From NCBI RefSeq assembly GCF_964275005.1, contig NC_092700.1, positions 18,013,649-18,077,648 of the forward strand: a DNA stretch of 64,000 nt, read 5' to 3'. The position numbers and the translations under genes are program-made. The notes below the pieces were generated by a model, which saw only the letters and a program-made list of their open reading frames with translations, had not been told where the DNA came from and made no database searches. Source of the stretch: Diadema setosum. Taxonomy: Eukaryota > Echinodermata > Echinoidea > Diadematoida > Diadematidae. Positions 55,601 to 64,000 of the stretch are shown in pieces. Every line of letters begins with the position of its first letter. Position 1 is the first letter of the stretch.

Positions 55601-56525
55601 AGTTTCCATCTTATCTATGCCAGTCAGTGACGAAATCACTCCAAAGTGCACACCAGTTGCCGAACAAATTACAAATGCCTATTAAATGTGCATTCACCAA
55701 TGAAATTGCTTTCCACTTGATATATCAACAAACTACAGAATGGGTTCTTTTATCTTTTTTTTTTTTCTTTTTGAATAATTTCTGTGAACAATACTTTGTT
55801 GTTCTTTTTAAGCTTTCCATATTCTATTTGCTTGTGATGAAAACTGATAGTAAGAATTGTACTGTAACTATTTATCCTTTAGACCTTCCTGTGCTTTAAT
55901 AGCCTTATTAATGATTTTAATCTGAGTGAATGCATAAATGCTATGAAACAAGAAATCCAATGTCAATGCCATAATGAGAATGCCTACACTTTTGCTTGTT
56001 GCTGATAATTTTGCATTGTGCTTTGCTTGTTGATCAGTACCTTGTTGAGTCTCCCAGTCCCATGCCTGACAAAAAATGCATGCATTGTTCCATGAGTGAG
56101 TCGTCAGCACATTGTGATAAATGTACTTTGTAATCTGTGTATCATCTGATGTTCTCCATGATGAAACCTGTCTCCATAAAAGCCTGACAAAGCCATTAAA
56201 CATCGACTACTTGACCTTTATTTATAAAATTCTCCAGACTCTAAAGCTTCCCGATGATGAACTGTACAAGTAGACCGCTTTATTACCAGTTACGTTGATC
56301 CCATATTGAAAAGAGAGAAAAAAAAGAAGAAATGGTTACCAGATCTATATACACAGTATCAAGAAAATTTGCAGTGAAGTCAAATGTGCAGGAGATTGTA
56401 GGGAACTATGCCATGCAAGTTATACATGTTGACGTGTATTGATTCATGATACCAGTCTGTGATCATCACTTATGTGGCCAAAAGAATCTTAATAGTTACA
56501 AAGTGATGATGATTATGATTATTTC

Positions 56526-56573
<48 letters not shown>

Positions 56574-59500
56574 CATTATTGTTATTATCATCATCATCAT
56601 CATTATTATGTTATTTTTATCAAAATAATTTCATCACCATTTTACTAAGTACTATTTTGTTATGACTTCTTCCTTTTATCTTCATGTCATATGCACAGAC
56701 AGACTTCCATTCAGAAAGCAATACAAACTGTTTACAGTGCCCAGTATCATTTACAGCACTGTACCTATTTCTTGTATAAAGAAAGAAGTCCATTGACTGT
56801 CTATCATAATATTACATTTACATTGTATCTACTATAATGTATCACAAAGACACATAGTGTATGGTACTCAACCCTGTGCACACAAAAACATACATTGTTT
56901 TGCAATTTTACATAATATGCATTCTAGATAGTCTTAGTTACTGAATGTTAATTGTGCTTTGATATCACATTGAGACATATCCAAATCTTAATCCAAAGCT
57001 TTCATATTTCATCGTGTTTTGTCACTGCCCTCCTGGGCATTCCCATTCAACTTTTGTATTTTTCTCCAGATTCTTAATCTTGGGTTCCATTGTGAAAAAT
57101 ATATGTGATCCTAGTGGCAGATAAGAAAGAAGAAAATATGTAGAAAAGAAGTATTCACAGTGTGAATTCTCAATTTGTCAGCATGCAGTTTGGTATAGAT
57201 GAAAATGTTTACATGAATGGGAATAAACTTTTAACTGGCAGCTCAAATTGGATTGCTATTGTACAAGGAGGTGCAAGAAGCGTGTAGAATCCAAATTACA
57301 TGAATTGGGATGCAAACAGTATTCTTTATTTCTTCCCTTCCTCATTTTTTTCCCCCCCTTTTGATAAGAAATTTCTCATACCTCGATGTAGGGACCAAAA
57401 TGTCAATGCACACTTGACATTTAGGGAAGTAAATATGGCAAGGTTGCACACTATGTTCTGATCTTGGCTCGGTAAACATGCATTAAAATACTCATCGTCA
57501 TTGTAATGTACTCTCTCTCAGTCAACCATATGGACACACTGGTACCAGTGAATTATTAGGTTGTTGCAATGCGTGCTGTGTTTGCATGATTAATGTGTTT
57601 TTAAAGAGACCACGGAAGCAAATTTACGGGTTGTTAAACCTTATATCTTTCCTCCATCACAGCAGTAGTTGTGTGGATGCATTTAAACCTGTTGAGGAAG
57701 AGTGGATTTTGATGTAACACACATTTCCCATAGACACCTGCCCAAGTAAACTCTGGACTACATGTAGTCTTCAACAGGTTAATGATAGGGTAGTCTTGCC
57801 CGATACTATTCCCTTAGTTAGCAAATTATTCAGATTTATGGCCATTTAATCTCCGTTCAGACTCAGTATTAAAAACAGTCACTTGAGCATTGGTTGCAGT
57901 CATAAAATGTGAACATGTACAACATAGAGCATCATTAAATCTAAATGACTGTGTTTTAACTATCCCCTCCCCCAACGTGTATTTACCCTCACTGACAAGT
58001 CAAAAAGTTTGTAGAAATGTGTCTTCTGTGATTTTTTTTTTCCTGTGGTTGTATTGTGCACTGCTCCCAACAAATGAGAGAAAATGTCTTCAAACAAAAT
58101 TTCATGTGTGTTTTTGATTTTTTTTCTATCCCATGTTTGCTGTGAAGTATTCATTCAATGAAGAGCTTGAGACTCCAGAAAATGATATTGCGTGTCTATA
58201 ATTACTCTTTTTGTACTGTGTGAATTGATGTGGTGTCATTCCTAGTCCCTTCAATGAAGGAATGGAATCCAAATCTTGTAATTTATATATAATCCTTTTC
58301 AAAGAAAGCTAAGGCAGTATTATGACCAATTTAAAGTGTAATCTTGAAAGAGTCGCACTCTTTCATATGAAAAAAACCAAATACAGCTTTGTATACATGT
58401 TCTTCTCTGATTTTTGTTTGATCTACAGGAACTGTAGTAATAGGATCACAGTTTTCGTTTCTTTCTTTTCATTGCTTGTGCAATATCAAGGAGCCTTAAA
58501 CTGTGAACCTGCTTGGTCATATTGGCTCATGATTTGGCACTCTATTGTGTTCTTATGTTTGTTTTCTTCCAGTGATTGACAAGGTTTTATTGAATCTCTA
58601 AAGAAGCCATTTTCCAGACCTGCCAAGGTCACAAACTTTGAAGAATCAGTTAAAAAGAGGTGTTGTTTATTACGTAAAGTGGGGTGGGGGGGGGGGGGGG
58701 GGGGGGGACTCGATGTTTACGAGGAGGCTCAAAGTCTTTGACATCAAGCAATCTAAATTGTGGAAAGGGTAAACAATGCCGAATTGTTGTGCATGTGCCC
58801 TCCAAAGTTGAAGTTTGTTTGAAAAAAAAAATGGAATTGTGCCAGTGATGCAGTCAGCCATGACTTAATGTATGTGCCACTATGATTCAGTAACAAGTGT
58901 TACAATGTATAAGAGAAGTGTAATCCTTGTCCTTCCTGTAGTTGAAAATCTTGTGTAATTTGTAAAGAATGTGATCACGTCAGTTACATTGTACCCATTG
59001 TCCATGGCTGACTGTGCAGTTTGTCTGATCAAAAAGTTTAAAAGCCCTTGCTTATTAAAAGGTGGGAGAAGTATTGAATGTATTCCCTATAAAATTTGAG
59101 TTTGCGTATACAACTGTACATACATAGTTCACTCTGTGTATCAGTACACAACTGTAAAGTTGAACTTGTACGATGTAGCTCTTCTGGTTGACCAAAGCCT
59201 GTTTTTATAAACACATTGCATACACATCTTCTTGATATAAAAATGGAAAAACAAAAAATCCTATTTGCCAGGTCAAGGTTCCTGATTCAGGTTCAGGCAT
59301 GATATTCAATTTTTCAACTCTGAAAGTAAATCTTAAAAGCAAACCCTTGTACATGATACTTTTAGAGCAATCGAGCAGACCCTTGTGCACAATATGGTCC
59401 TTTTGTCACATGGAAATTTTGATCACCAGATGCTCAGCAAGTTCTTTCTCTTTCCTTGTCCAACACATAGAATTTCTTTCTAGGATAAGTGTGGTCCTGA

Positions 59501-62003
59501 AAAAAGCCCCACAGAAACTAAGTTGATGTTTTGATTAGTATGTACAAGTACGTACTCTTGACTGTCATCAGAATTTTCGATCTGTATTCGGATGTTCTCA
59601 TTATCATTCTGATCGAAATGACAATTAGTAAGTTTCTCTCAGGACAAGCTTCGTATAAAGTAAACATGAAATGCAATGTTCACTTGAAGTTCTTTCTCCT
59701 AACCTATTGTACATCCATCATTATTTTTGTTATAACTATTCTACACACATTCACCAAGTTCTCTTACAATACCAGCAGCTGTTATTGGGATAGAAATATC
59801 CTAACCTAATCTTTATTTATTTTTTGTTAATTCTTTCACTCATCCTTTAAATTTACAGATTCTCTGAAGGATGCTGGGAAAATTCTTGGACTGAACGACA
59901 CGACTGCCACAACGCCTGATCACGTTACCGTGGCAACGGTGAGTACTCTCACATTTCTGTATCACTAAGGCGGTTTGCTCCCTCGAGCAAGATCTTTTAG
60001 GGCAGTTGGTATCAGAGCTTCCAAAGTGGGAGAGAGTGGTCCATAGTACTCTTGTTTGGCTTTAGATGATGAGGATTAATCAAACTAAAGATTTCCTTGT
60101 TCTAGAAGAAGCATGGAGGACCCGTCCTAGTCCTCAATCTTTGAAGAGGTGATCTTGGACGTTAAACTGATGCTGTGGTACTGATACTTTTAAAACCACT
60201 CTTTGCCTTGCCAACTGTAGAAGTTCTTGTTCTGCAAGAGGCATGCAGGACCTGCCATGGGCCTCAAATATGTGATCTTGGAAATTAAACTGATACTGTG
60301 GTACTGATACTCCACAGTTCTTGCGTCACAAGCTGTAGAAGCTCGGGAACTGCCATGGTCCTCAAAAAGGTGATCTGGGATGTGAAACTGATATTCTGAT
60401 ACTGATACTCAACGGTTCTTGCTTCGCCAGCAGTAGAACTTTTTGTTCTATGCGTAGAAGATATAGGCAAGATTTGCCTTGGGAATGTTTCCTTCCATTC
60501 AAATATTTTGGCTTTTCAGTATAATCATATTAATAGAATTCTTTGCTCCATATTCTATGACAGAGTACACTTGTTGTAGCAAAAGAAAAGACCCCACAGC
60601 CAGTGACATCCGCTGCGACGATAGCGGTGCCGGAGAAAAAAGGTGAAGACAGCTCATCCAATGGTATGTCAACTTTTTATTATTTATTATCAAGCATGGA
60701 GTTACTGTAGCTTAATGTACTTAAAAATTTGCTGAACAAAAGTTCTTGGATGAAAGCCTTTTGTCTCTGGGCTTGAGGGAAATTAAAATGCAAAGTGTAG
60801 AGGAAATGTGAATTGAAGACTAAGAATTGTGTTGTGGCATTGACATGGGAAACTTTAAAATACAGTAACTTTTGTATTCTGGTCCAGTTTCGATGAAACC
60901 TATCAGATGCCATTCTTTTTATCTGATTTATTTTTTTAAAGACATCGTCAGGGATGCCAGTTTTTTTAAGGCAAAAACCTGAATTTAGGCCCTGGTAGGA
61001 TCAGAGTTTAGGCCCTTTTGTATACAAAGTACAGTAGCTATACTGTACATGTGGATGTATACTATTTCAGACACTCTCTTTTCATTCTAACTGGCATGAA
61101 TCCCTGTATGTATTGTCTGTGAAAGCCAAATTGAATGTCTACATCTTGAGTTCATTGTGTGAAGATGGTCACACCCTCCTGCAGAAAATAGATAAGAAAG
61201 TGTTACATCTGCTGGTACGTATAAGTATCTCTTCGTTTCTAAGGTTCCTGCATTTCTCTCCAATACTAAAGTAACAGTTTAATTAACCTGCCATAGCATT
61301 AAATTTGTCAGGTGTGATTAGCGTTTGGTACATTGCGTATGAGGAATAACTTTCACCGCCTCCTTGGTGTAATTCTTTTTCCTTTGTAATCATACCTTTC
61401 CTTCATTAATCTTCGTGTCTTTCTCTGAACTTCCTATTGTTACGTTCCCTGTTTCTCGTCATATGACACCTATCCTTTACCTGTATTTCTAAATCATGTT
61501 TTTTTACCTTCTTCTTTGTTAATATTGTTATGGTGGTACTGGTTTGTACAACATGGTGGTACAACATTTGAATACTAGAGAGTGATCTGTGAGTTAAATG
61601 GTGTCCAATGTCATATTTGATACATCATGCATCTATCTGTCCTTAGGGAATTATCTTTTTTTTTACCTCTTTTGTTAAGAATGTTTTAATACTATGGTGG
61701 TACTAGTTTGTACAACAGTGGTGTCCAATGTCATATTAAATACCTCATACATCTGTCTGTACATAGGGACTGACTTGGCCGGCGGCGCTGGTGGTGCAGG
61801 GAATACGTCTGATGGTAAAAAAAATGGCCCCTCCCCCTCATCAGCTAGCAGAGCCCCGCCCCAGGGCTCGACCCCCTCTTTGCATGAGCCAACTACTGCA
61901 GCTGCTTCTTCTCTTGCACCTCCCACAAACCCCTCCACCATGCCTCCTGCTCCAACAACTTCTCCTACTTCTACTTCAGTAGCTTCTGCTAAAACTCTTC
62001 CAT
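40526..62003 (+). CDS. KIAA0319L: KIAA0319/KIAA0319L-like membrane protein, 5' part (7-8 exons; continues past window)
   Basis: Exons 40526-40604, 41844-42110, 50810-50947, 51875-51982, (optional 53103-53129), 59859-59938, 60564-60663 and 61767-62003 join with matching phases to about 336 residues (345 with the microexon). Order: signal peptide; MANSC domain (exon 2; CVTACCDMTGCDLAW and GSCYSVGC); six-cysteine EGF-like domain (exon 3); four-cysteine module (exon 4); Ser/Thr/Pro-rich linker (exons 6-8). In animals KIAA0319-type proteins are type I membrane glycoproteins with an N-terminal MANSC domain and PKD repeats, linked to neuronal migration, axon growth and trafficking; KIAA0319L is also known as a virus entry co-receptor in mammals. 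PKD, transmembrane and tail exons should lie right of 64000. LRP11-type proteins also have MANSC plus PKD, so the exact subfamily is open. Confidence 0.8.
41844..42110 (+). CDS. KIAA0319L: KIAA0319-like exon 2, MANSC domain
   Basis: 267 nt, phase 1-1. Acceptor GTTGCAG|CTGTAG, donor TTAG|GTAGGC. The cysteine pattern SC...EDCVTACC...GC...SC...GC...SC fits the MANSC fold, and DLAW-x-V-x-G-x-C is characteristic of the KIAA0319 group. Strongly GC-biased third positions compared with flanking introns. Confidence 0.9.
42145..43448. mobile_element. CAGGGGCGGATCCAG element carrying a nested Helentron-like copy
   Basis: Ends CAGGGGCGGATCCAG (42145-42159) and CTGGATACGCCACTG (43434-43448), matching at 13 of 15 inverted positions. 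CTCCA is repeated outside (42140-42144 and 43449-43453). About 165 bp of its own sequence surrounds the nested element at 42232-43370. It begins only 35 bp after KIAA0319-like exon 2. Confidence 0.7.
42232..43370 (+). mobile_element. Helitron/Helentron-like element, copy B
   Basis: Starts TTTTTATGCCTCCGCC and ends with the inverted TGGCGGAGGCATA, hairpin GTCGC-CAAA-GCGAC (43347-43360) and ATTTCTAGTT. Collinear with copy A without the nested MITE. Carries clustered AGGTCA half-sites at 42445-42460 and 42580-42605. Confidence 0.65.
44136..44260. mobile_element. MITE with CAGGGCCCC ends, copy 1
   Basis: CAGGGCCCCGTTTTATCAAA pairs with CTTCATAAAGCAGGGCCCTG. The interior is partly palindromic. 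In KIAA0319-like intron 2. Confidence 0.65.
45213..45307. mobile_element. TTAA-flanked ~92 bp MITE, copy 5
   Basis: TTAACCCATTGAGGACGAG to CGTCCTCAACGGGTTTA. Contains the perfect palindrome CCCGAGTATACTCGGG. Confidence 0.75.
45578..45947. mobile_element. MITE with TACCCCTTTCATAAACTCA ends
   Basis: Inverted 20-bp ends at 45578-45597 and 45928-45947. The interior repeats ATAATGCGGATAAT and its complement many times. In KIAA0319-like intron 2. Confidence 0.75.
47192..47406. mobile_element. MITE, TACTGTA ends, copy 1
   Basis: Related, in reverse orientation, to 48243-48446 (shared GCATTTTA, TTCGCAAT, AGGCAGT and TTCGCGAA-like motifs). Confidence 0.55.
48243..48446. mobile_element. MITE, TACTGTA ends, copy 2
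   Basis: ATACTGTACAGTGTAAA to AAAATGTACAGTAT with CpG motifs inside. Inverse of copy 1. Confidence 0.55.
50810..50947 (+). CDS. KIAA0319L: KIAA0319-like exon 3, EGF-like domain
   Basis: 138 nt, phase 1-1. Acceptor CAATGCAG|CTTGTG, donor CCTG|GTATGA. Six cysteines with the EGF spacing, including the C-x-C pair and a glycine/aromatic before the last Cys (CQCAAGYSRDSEGNC). A self-contained, phase-symmetrical domain exon. Confidence 0.85.
51301..51417. mobile_element. MITE with CAGGGCCCC ends, copy 2
   Basis: CAGGGCCCCATTTTATCAAA to GTCATTACAGGGCCT. Shares TTCCTTACCACACAGGCTGC with copy 1. In KIAA0319-like intron 3. Confidence 0.6.
51541..51635. repeat. Three 32-bp tandem repeats
   Basis: GTGCACATTATTACCATTTT and close variants three times, about 240 bp upstream of exon 4. 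Confidence 0.85.
51875..51982 (+). CDS. KIAA0319L: KIAA0319-like exon 4, four-cysteine module
   Basis: 108 nt, phase 1-1. Acceptor TTGTTGTAG|CCGTG, donor CCAG|GTATGA. It encodes AVTTAATYD then CHDDEDCEADEYCFGL and DGICAP. Acidic C-x5-C-x5-C-x10-C spacing; I do not recognise a named domain. Confidence 0.82.
53103..53129 (+). CDS. KIAA0319L: Candidate 27-nt microexon
   Basis: A long pyrimidine tract and TAAATATAG acceptor precede CAAAACGTTTGAAACAAAAA-CGTCAAG, then a strong GTAAAC donor. Phase 1-1, so it can be included or skipped without shifting the frame. It would add AKRLKQKRQ, a basic cluster. No homology support. Confidence 0.3.
53387..53776. mobile_element. Long palindromic MITE, TTTAAAG ends
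   Basis: TTTAAAGGGATCGTG to ACTGTCTCTTTAAA, with inner halves inverted (GGTTTTGAAATGGCTGAGAT against CAGCCATTCCAAAACC). About 390 bp. A relative is at 19655-20233. Confidence 0.7.
54270..54380 (-). repeat. tRNA-like SINE fragment
   Basis: On the minus strand a TGGTGGTAGTC A-box-like and GGTTCAATTCC B-box-like sequence are spaced as in a tRNA, within about 72 bp. The body is too diverged for a functional tRNA call. Confidence 0.5.
54773..54998 (-). repeat. tRNA-derived repeat, inverted partial copy
   Basis: Same family as 11548-11942 in the same orientation (CTCGAGCAGGATTCGAACCT, GCAACTGATTGACAGATTAC). It stops inside the tRNA-like part where the MITE at 54999 begins. Confidence 0.7.
54999..55138. 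mobile_element. 140-bp palindromic MITE at an inverted repeat junction
   Basis: Perfect 19-bp inverted ends GGGGGGCATTTCATGAAGC and its complement. Inner TGATCGGATA and TATCCGAC segments also pair. No obvious target duplication. Confidence 0.75.
55145..55490 (+). repeat. tRNA-derived repeat, one full unit plus preceding tail
   Basis: The tail of one unit (GTGCTTATTTATGTTGATGT) leads into a second unit with a tRNA-like head (GTGGTCTAGTGGAGATGACA, 55306-55325) and the same tail (TCAATTCAGTGCTTATTTAC). So units are again head-to-tail, and opposite to 54773-54998. Confidence 0.7.
56522..56585. repeat. (ATT)n microsatellite
   Basis: About twenty TTA units, extended by ATC/ATT variants to 56610. 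Confidence 0.97.
57683..57782. mobile_element. TTAA-flanked ~92 bp MITE, copy 6
   Basis: Reverse orientation relative to copies 1, 2 and 5. TTAA at 57683-57686 and 57779-57782; ends ACCTGTTGAGGA and TCTTCAACAGGT. Confidence 0.7.
59859..59938 (+). CDS. KIAA0319L: KIAA0319-like exon 6
   Basis: 80 nt, phase 1-0. Acceptor TTTACAG|ATTCTC, donor ACG|GTGAGT. It encodes DSLKDAGKILGLND followed by Thr-rich TTATTPDHVTVAT, the start of the O-glycosylation-type linker. Confidence 0.8.
60090..60450. repeat. Imperfect ~115-bp tandem repeats, 3-4 units
   Basis: GTGATCTTGGA-TTAAACTGAT and GTGGTACTGATACT recur with GCCAACTGTAGAAGTTC-like blocks. Lies in the intron between exons 6 and 7. Confidence 0.75.
60564..60663 (+). 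CDS. KIAA0319L: KIAA0319-like exon 7
   Basis: 100 nt, phase 0-1. Acceptor ATGACAG|AGTACA, donor AATG|GTATGT. It encodes STLVVAKEKTPQPVTSA and IAVPEKKGEDSSSN, linker sequence. Confidence 0.8.
60950..61105. mobile_element. MITE, AGGGATGCCAGTT ends, copy 2
   Basis: AGGGATGCCAGTTTTTTTAA to TTCTAACTGGCAT-GAATCCCT. Reverse orientation of 9577-9716. Confidence 0.65.
61529..61768. repeat. 120-bp tandem duplication overlapping the exon 8 acceptor
   Basis: GTGTCCAATGTCATATT at 61601 recurs at 61721, and TATGGTGGTACT at about 61529 recurs at 61693. The right copy contains the true acceptor (AG 61765-61766). The left copy has TCCTTAG|GGA exactly 120 bp earlier. Confidence 0.8.
61767..62003 (+). CDS. 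KIAA0319L: KIAA0319-like exon 8, Ser/Thr/Pro/Ala-rich linker
   Basis: 237 nt, phase 1-1. Acceptor TACATAG|GGACTG, donor CCAT|GTGAGT. About 79 residues of Gly/Ala then Pro/Ser/Thr-rich low complexity, mucin-like, as in the linker between MANSC and PKD repeats of this family. Confidence 0.82.
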
Positions 62004-62420
62004 GTGAGTGTCTTATTCATTTTGCCTCCTCCTTCCCCCCTCTCCCTAAATAATTCTGTGCAAGTTATTGACTTTGTCATATTCATGTACGTGTACTTAC
62101 TTTTCGTCTTCAGATTAGCCACAGTGGACCTTTAATGCTGACTGACATTAGCTTCGATATTCTTCATTTTGCTTGATATGAATGTTATATATTATATGTG
62201 TTCATTAAGTTTTGATTTTTCATCATTTGTAGAGCATGCATGGTTCTGTAGAATTCATCATGAGCCAGTGATTTGTTCCATGGATAGTTTGAAATTCTTC
62301 TAGATTTCAGAAGGAGAAAAGAAGTTTTCTGCAAGAAAGGATTTATATGCAAAGTCTGCATACTGATCTACATTTCCAATCATGTCACACAGTATCAGAA
62401 GACAAGAACTTCGAAAGATA

Positions 62421-63115
62421 ATTGTGACCCTGCACCTCAAAACAAACAAAAAGTCGCCAGATATCAATTTTTAGTTAAGACCATATTCTGAAAGAGCAGA
62501 CTTTAAGCTTTAAAATGATGTATAACTCAAATCAAATGGACTCTCCTAACCTATCTAAATATTGGAAAGAAAGCACAAACTCAGGAAAAGTATGAACTGA
62601 GAAAAGAGGCTCTGAAGTACAGTGTCTATTCAAGCGCTTAATCTTTACCAAACCGTGCTGGCTGTGCGATGAATGGGACAAAAAACAGGAAGTAAACCAC
62701 CAGAGTAACAACAATGAAGGGATTATCAGATTAAACTGAAATTAAGCATGCCTCATTAACACATTCTGTCCATAATTCATGCCAACTTTCAAAGCAGTAG
62801 CACTATCCTTTCAAAAGTTATTAGAGTTGAAAGTGAAGAGTGTGGACAAGGTTTTTCAGAAATGAAAAAGGGATTCTAAAGACACACCTAATCACACTAT
62901 TCTACCAAAAATGTTCGAGATAAACTGCTAAAAAAACATACTTTCCTGCCCATTTTATGATACCAAATTTTAGCATAATGTAAAAGAAGACCCGCTCTTT
63001 CAGAAAATATGAAAAAATCAAGTTCGGCTAGGTTGACCCATTTCACTTATTTTCAGTCCTCACGCAAAATCAGTGTGTGCGACTTTATGTTCGTTTTGAG
63101 GTGCACGGTCACAAT
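62421..63115. mobile_element. Complete ~695-bp MITE, ATTGTGACC ends
   Basis: ATTGTGACCCTGCACCTCAA (62421) and TTGAGGTGCACGGTCACAAT (63115) are inverted ends with one mismatch over 22 bp. No coding frame. A truncated relative is at 5930-6308. In the last visible intron. Confidence 0.8.
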
Positions 63116-63881
63116 TGGTATCTTTTCTTACAATATGGCAAGCCCAATTTACTACAATTTTGATATGTGTGATATGCATGTATGGGAGGATGTAGTGTAG
63201 TAGAACGAATATCTTGTAAAGTCATCAAAATGTCAAGTACAATTTAACTTTGATTTAAATTTGAATTTAACAATTTAATATAAGTCGGTGCTTTTGCTGT
63301 CCATCGTGGAAGTGAAGAACCCCTTCTTTTAGTTTAATCCCCCTACACATTTTAAGAAGAGAAAGGTGTAGTCTAAAGAAGCCTGTAAAAGATATTTGTA
63401 ACAGAGTTTGTGATGGAGAAAGGCAGTGATGGCAGTTAAACAAATTACAGAAATGTGTTATACCTTTAATATGAACGTGATACGTGTATATACACTCATA
63501 GTGACACCTTATTTTCTTTCCAAGTCTTTATTATGTAGCATATGAGGCTGATTATGTGCATGTTGGAAAGCTTCATTTTCTTTCAGCTGTGAATGAAAAA
63601 TTGTGAAAAAATTAAATTCTACTGAGTTCCTTGCATGAAGGTTAGTCTGTGTTTGTATTGTTCCAGAGCTCAAAGCTGTCTTCTTTCATCAAGCTGTGAA
63701 AAGAAATGACTGATGGATGACCATTCTATCTCCTTCTTTTTCTTTGAAAAATATTTTCATCAAGATCCTTTGACGTAAAACTTAATCCTGTGTGTCTTGT
63801 GCCATAGGATCATGAACAGATGAACATGGAAATCAGGGAAAGAAAGCAGAAAAAATACATTACTAGTATATTCTTCATCTT

Positions 63882-64000
63882 TAAAGGACAAGTTCACCTT
63901 CATTAACATTTAGGATTGAGAGAATGTAGCAATATTAGTAGAACACATCATTGAAAGTTTGAGGAAAATCGGACAATCCATTCAAAAGTTATGAATTTTT
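63882..64000 (+). mobile_element. MITE start, cut by the window end
   Basis: CTTTAAAGGACAAGTTCACC begins a block that matches the reverse complement of 19160-19305 (GAGGAAAATCGGACAAT). The far end lies beyond the window. Confidence 0.5.

Larger units (their letters stand above)
55491..59858 (+). other. KIAA0319-like intron before exon 6
   Basis: AT-rich intron with microsatellite, TTAA-flanked MITE (listed) and a long G run at 58681-58707. No additional phase-1 exon is convincing. Confidence 0.5.

Noticed and set aside
63808..63850. Possible extra KIAA0319-like exon after a GCCATAG acceptor
   Set aside because: No good donor follows, and the encoded residues do not resemble linker or PKD sequence.

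Overview
This is nuclear DNA of an animal, most likely a marine invertebrate and possibly an echinoderm. Coding sequence is split into short exons with GT-AG introns. Introns and spacers are AT-rich and packed with short inverted-repeat transposons and microsatellites, and there is one degenerate TTAGGG-type block. I found no bacterial or viral genes, and no reverse transcriptase or transposase reading frame. The taxon is an inference from style, not from a diagnostic gene.

Two protein genes can be reconstructed. The left quarter (2396-16879, minus strand) holds a complete ten-exon gene for SelO, a pseudokinase-fold protein AMPylase. Its exon phases agree at every junction and give a 639-residue protein. 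At the C-terminus, where vertebrate SelO carries selenocysteine, this gene has an ordinary cysteine codon. A CpG-rich promoter-like stretch lies just upstream (about 16880-17130). The right part (40526-62003, plus strand) holds the first seven or eight coding exons of a KIAA0319/KIAA0319L-type cell-surface protein: signal peptide, MANSC domain, EGF-like domain, a small four-cysteine module and a Ser/Thr/Pro-rich linker. The PKD repeats, membrane segment and tail expected of this family must lie beyond position 64000.

Between the genes (17.1-40.5 kb) there is no convincing coding sequence except a possible 15-codon first exon at 24884 with a strong splice donor. This stretch and the introns hold most of the structure. 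There are hAT-like elements with 6-8 bp target duplications, pogo/Tc1-like elements flanked by TA, six copies of a ~92 bp TTAA-flanked (piggyBac-like) element, and three related elements of Helitron/Helentron-like design. One of the last carries eight 158-bp repeats rich in AGGTCA half-sites and ends about 30 bp from a SelO splice acceptor. There are also tRNA-derived repeats in head-to-tail units, a long fold-back in SelO intron 2, an array in which the start of SelO exon 5 is itself one repeat unit, and an eye-identical 288-bp tandem duplication.

The two genes are on opposite strands with their 5' ends facing each other across about 24 kb. Nothing in the sequence links their functions. All repeat classifications come from reading termini and flanks by eye.
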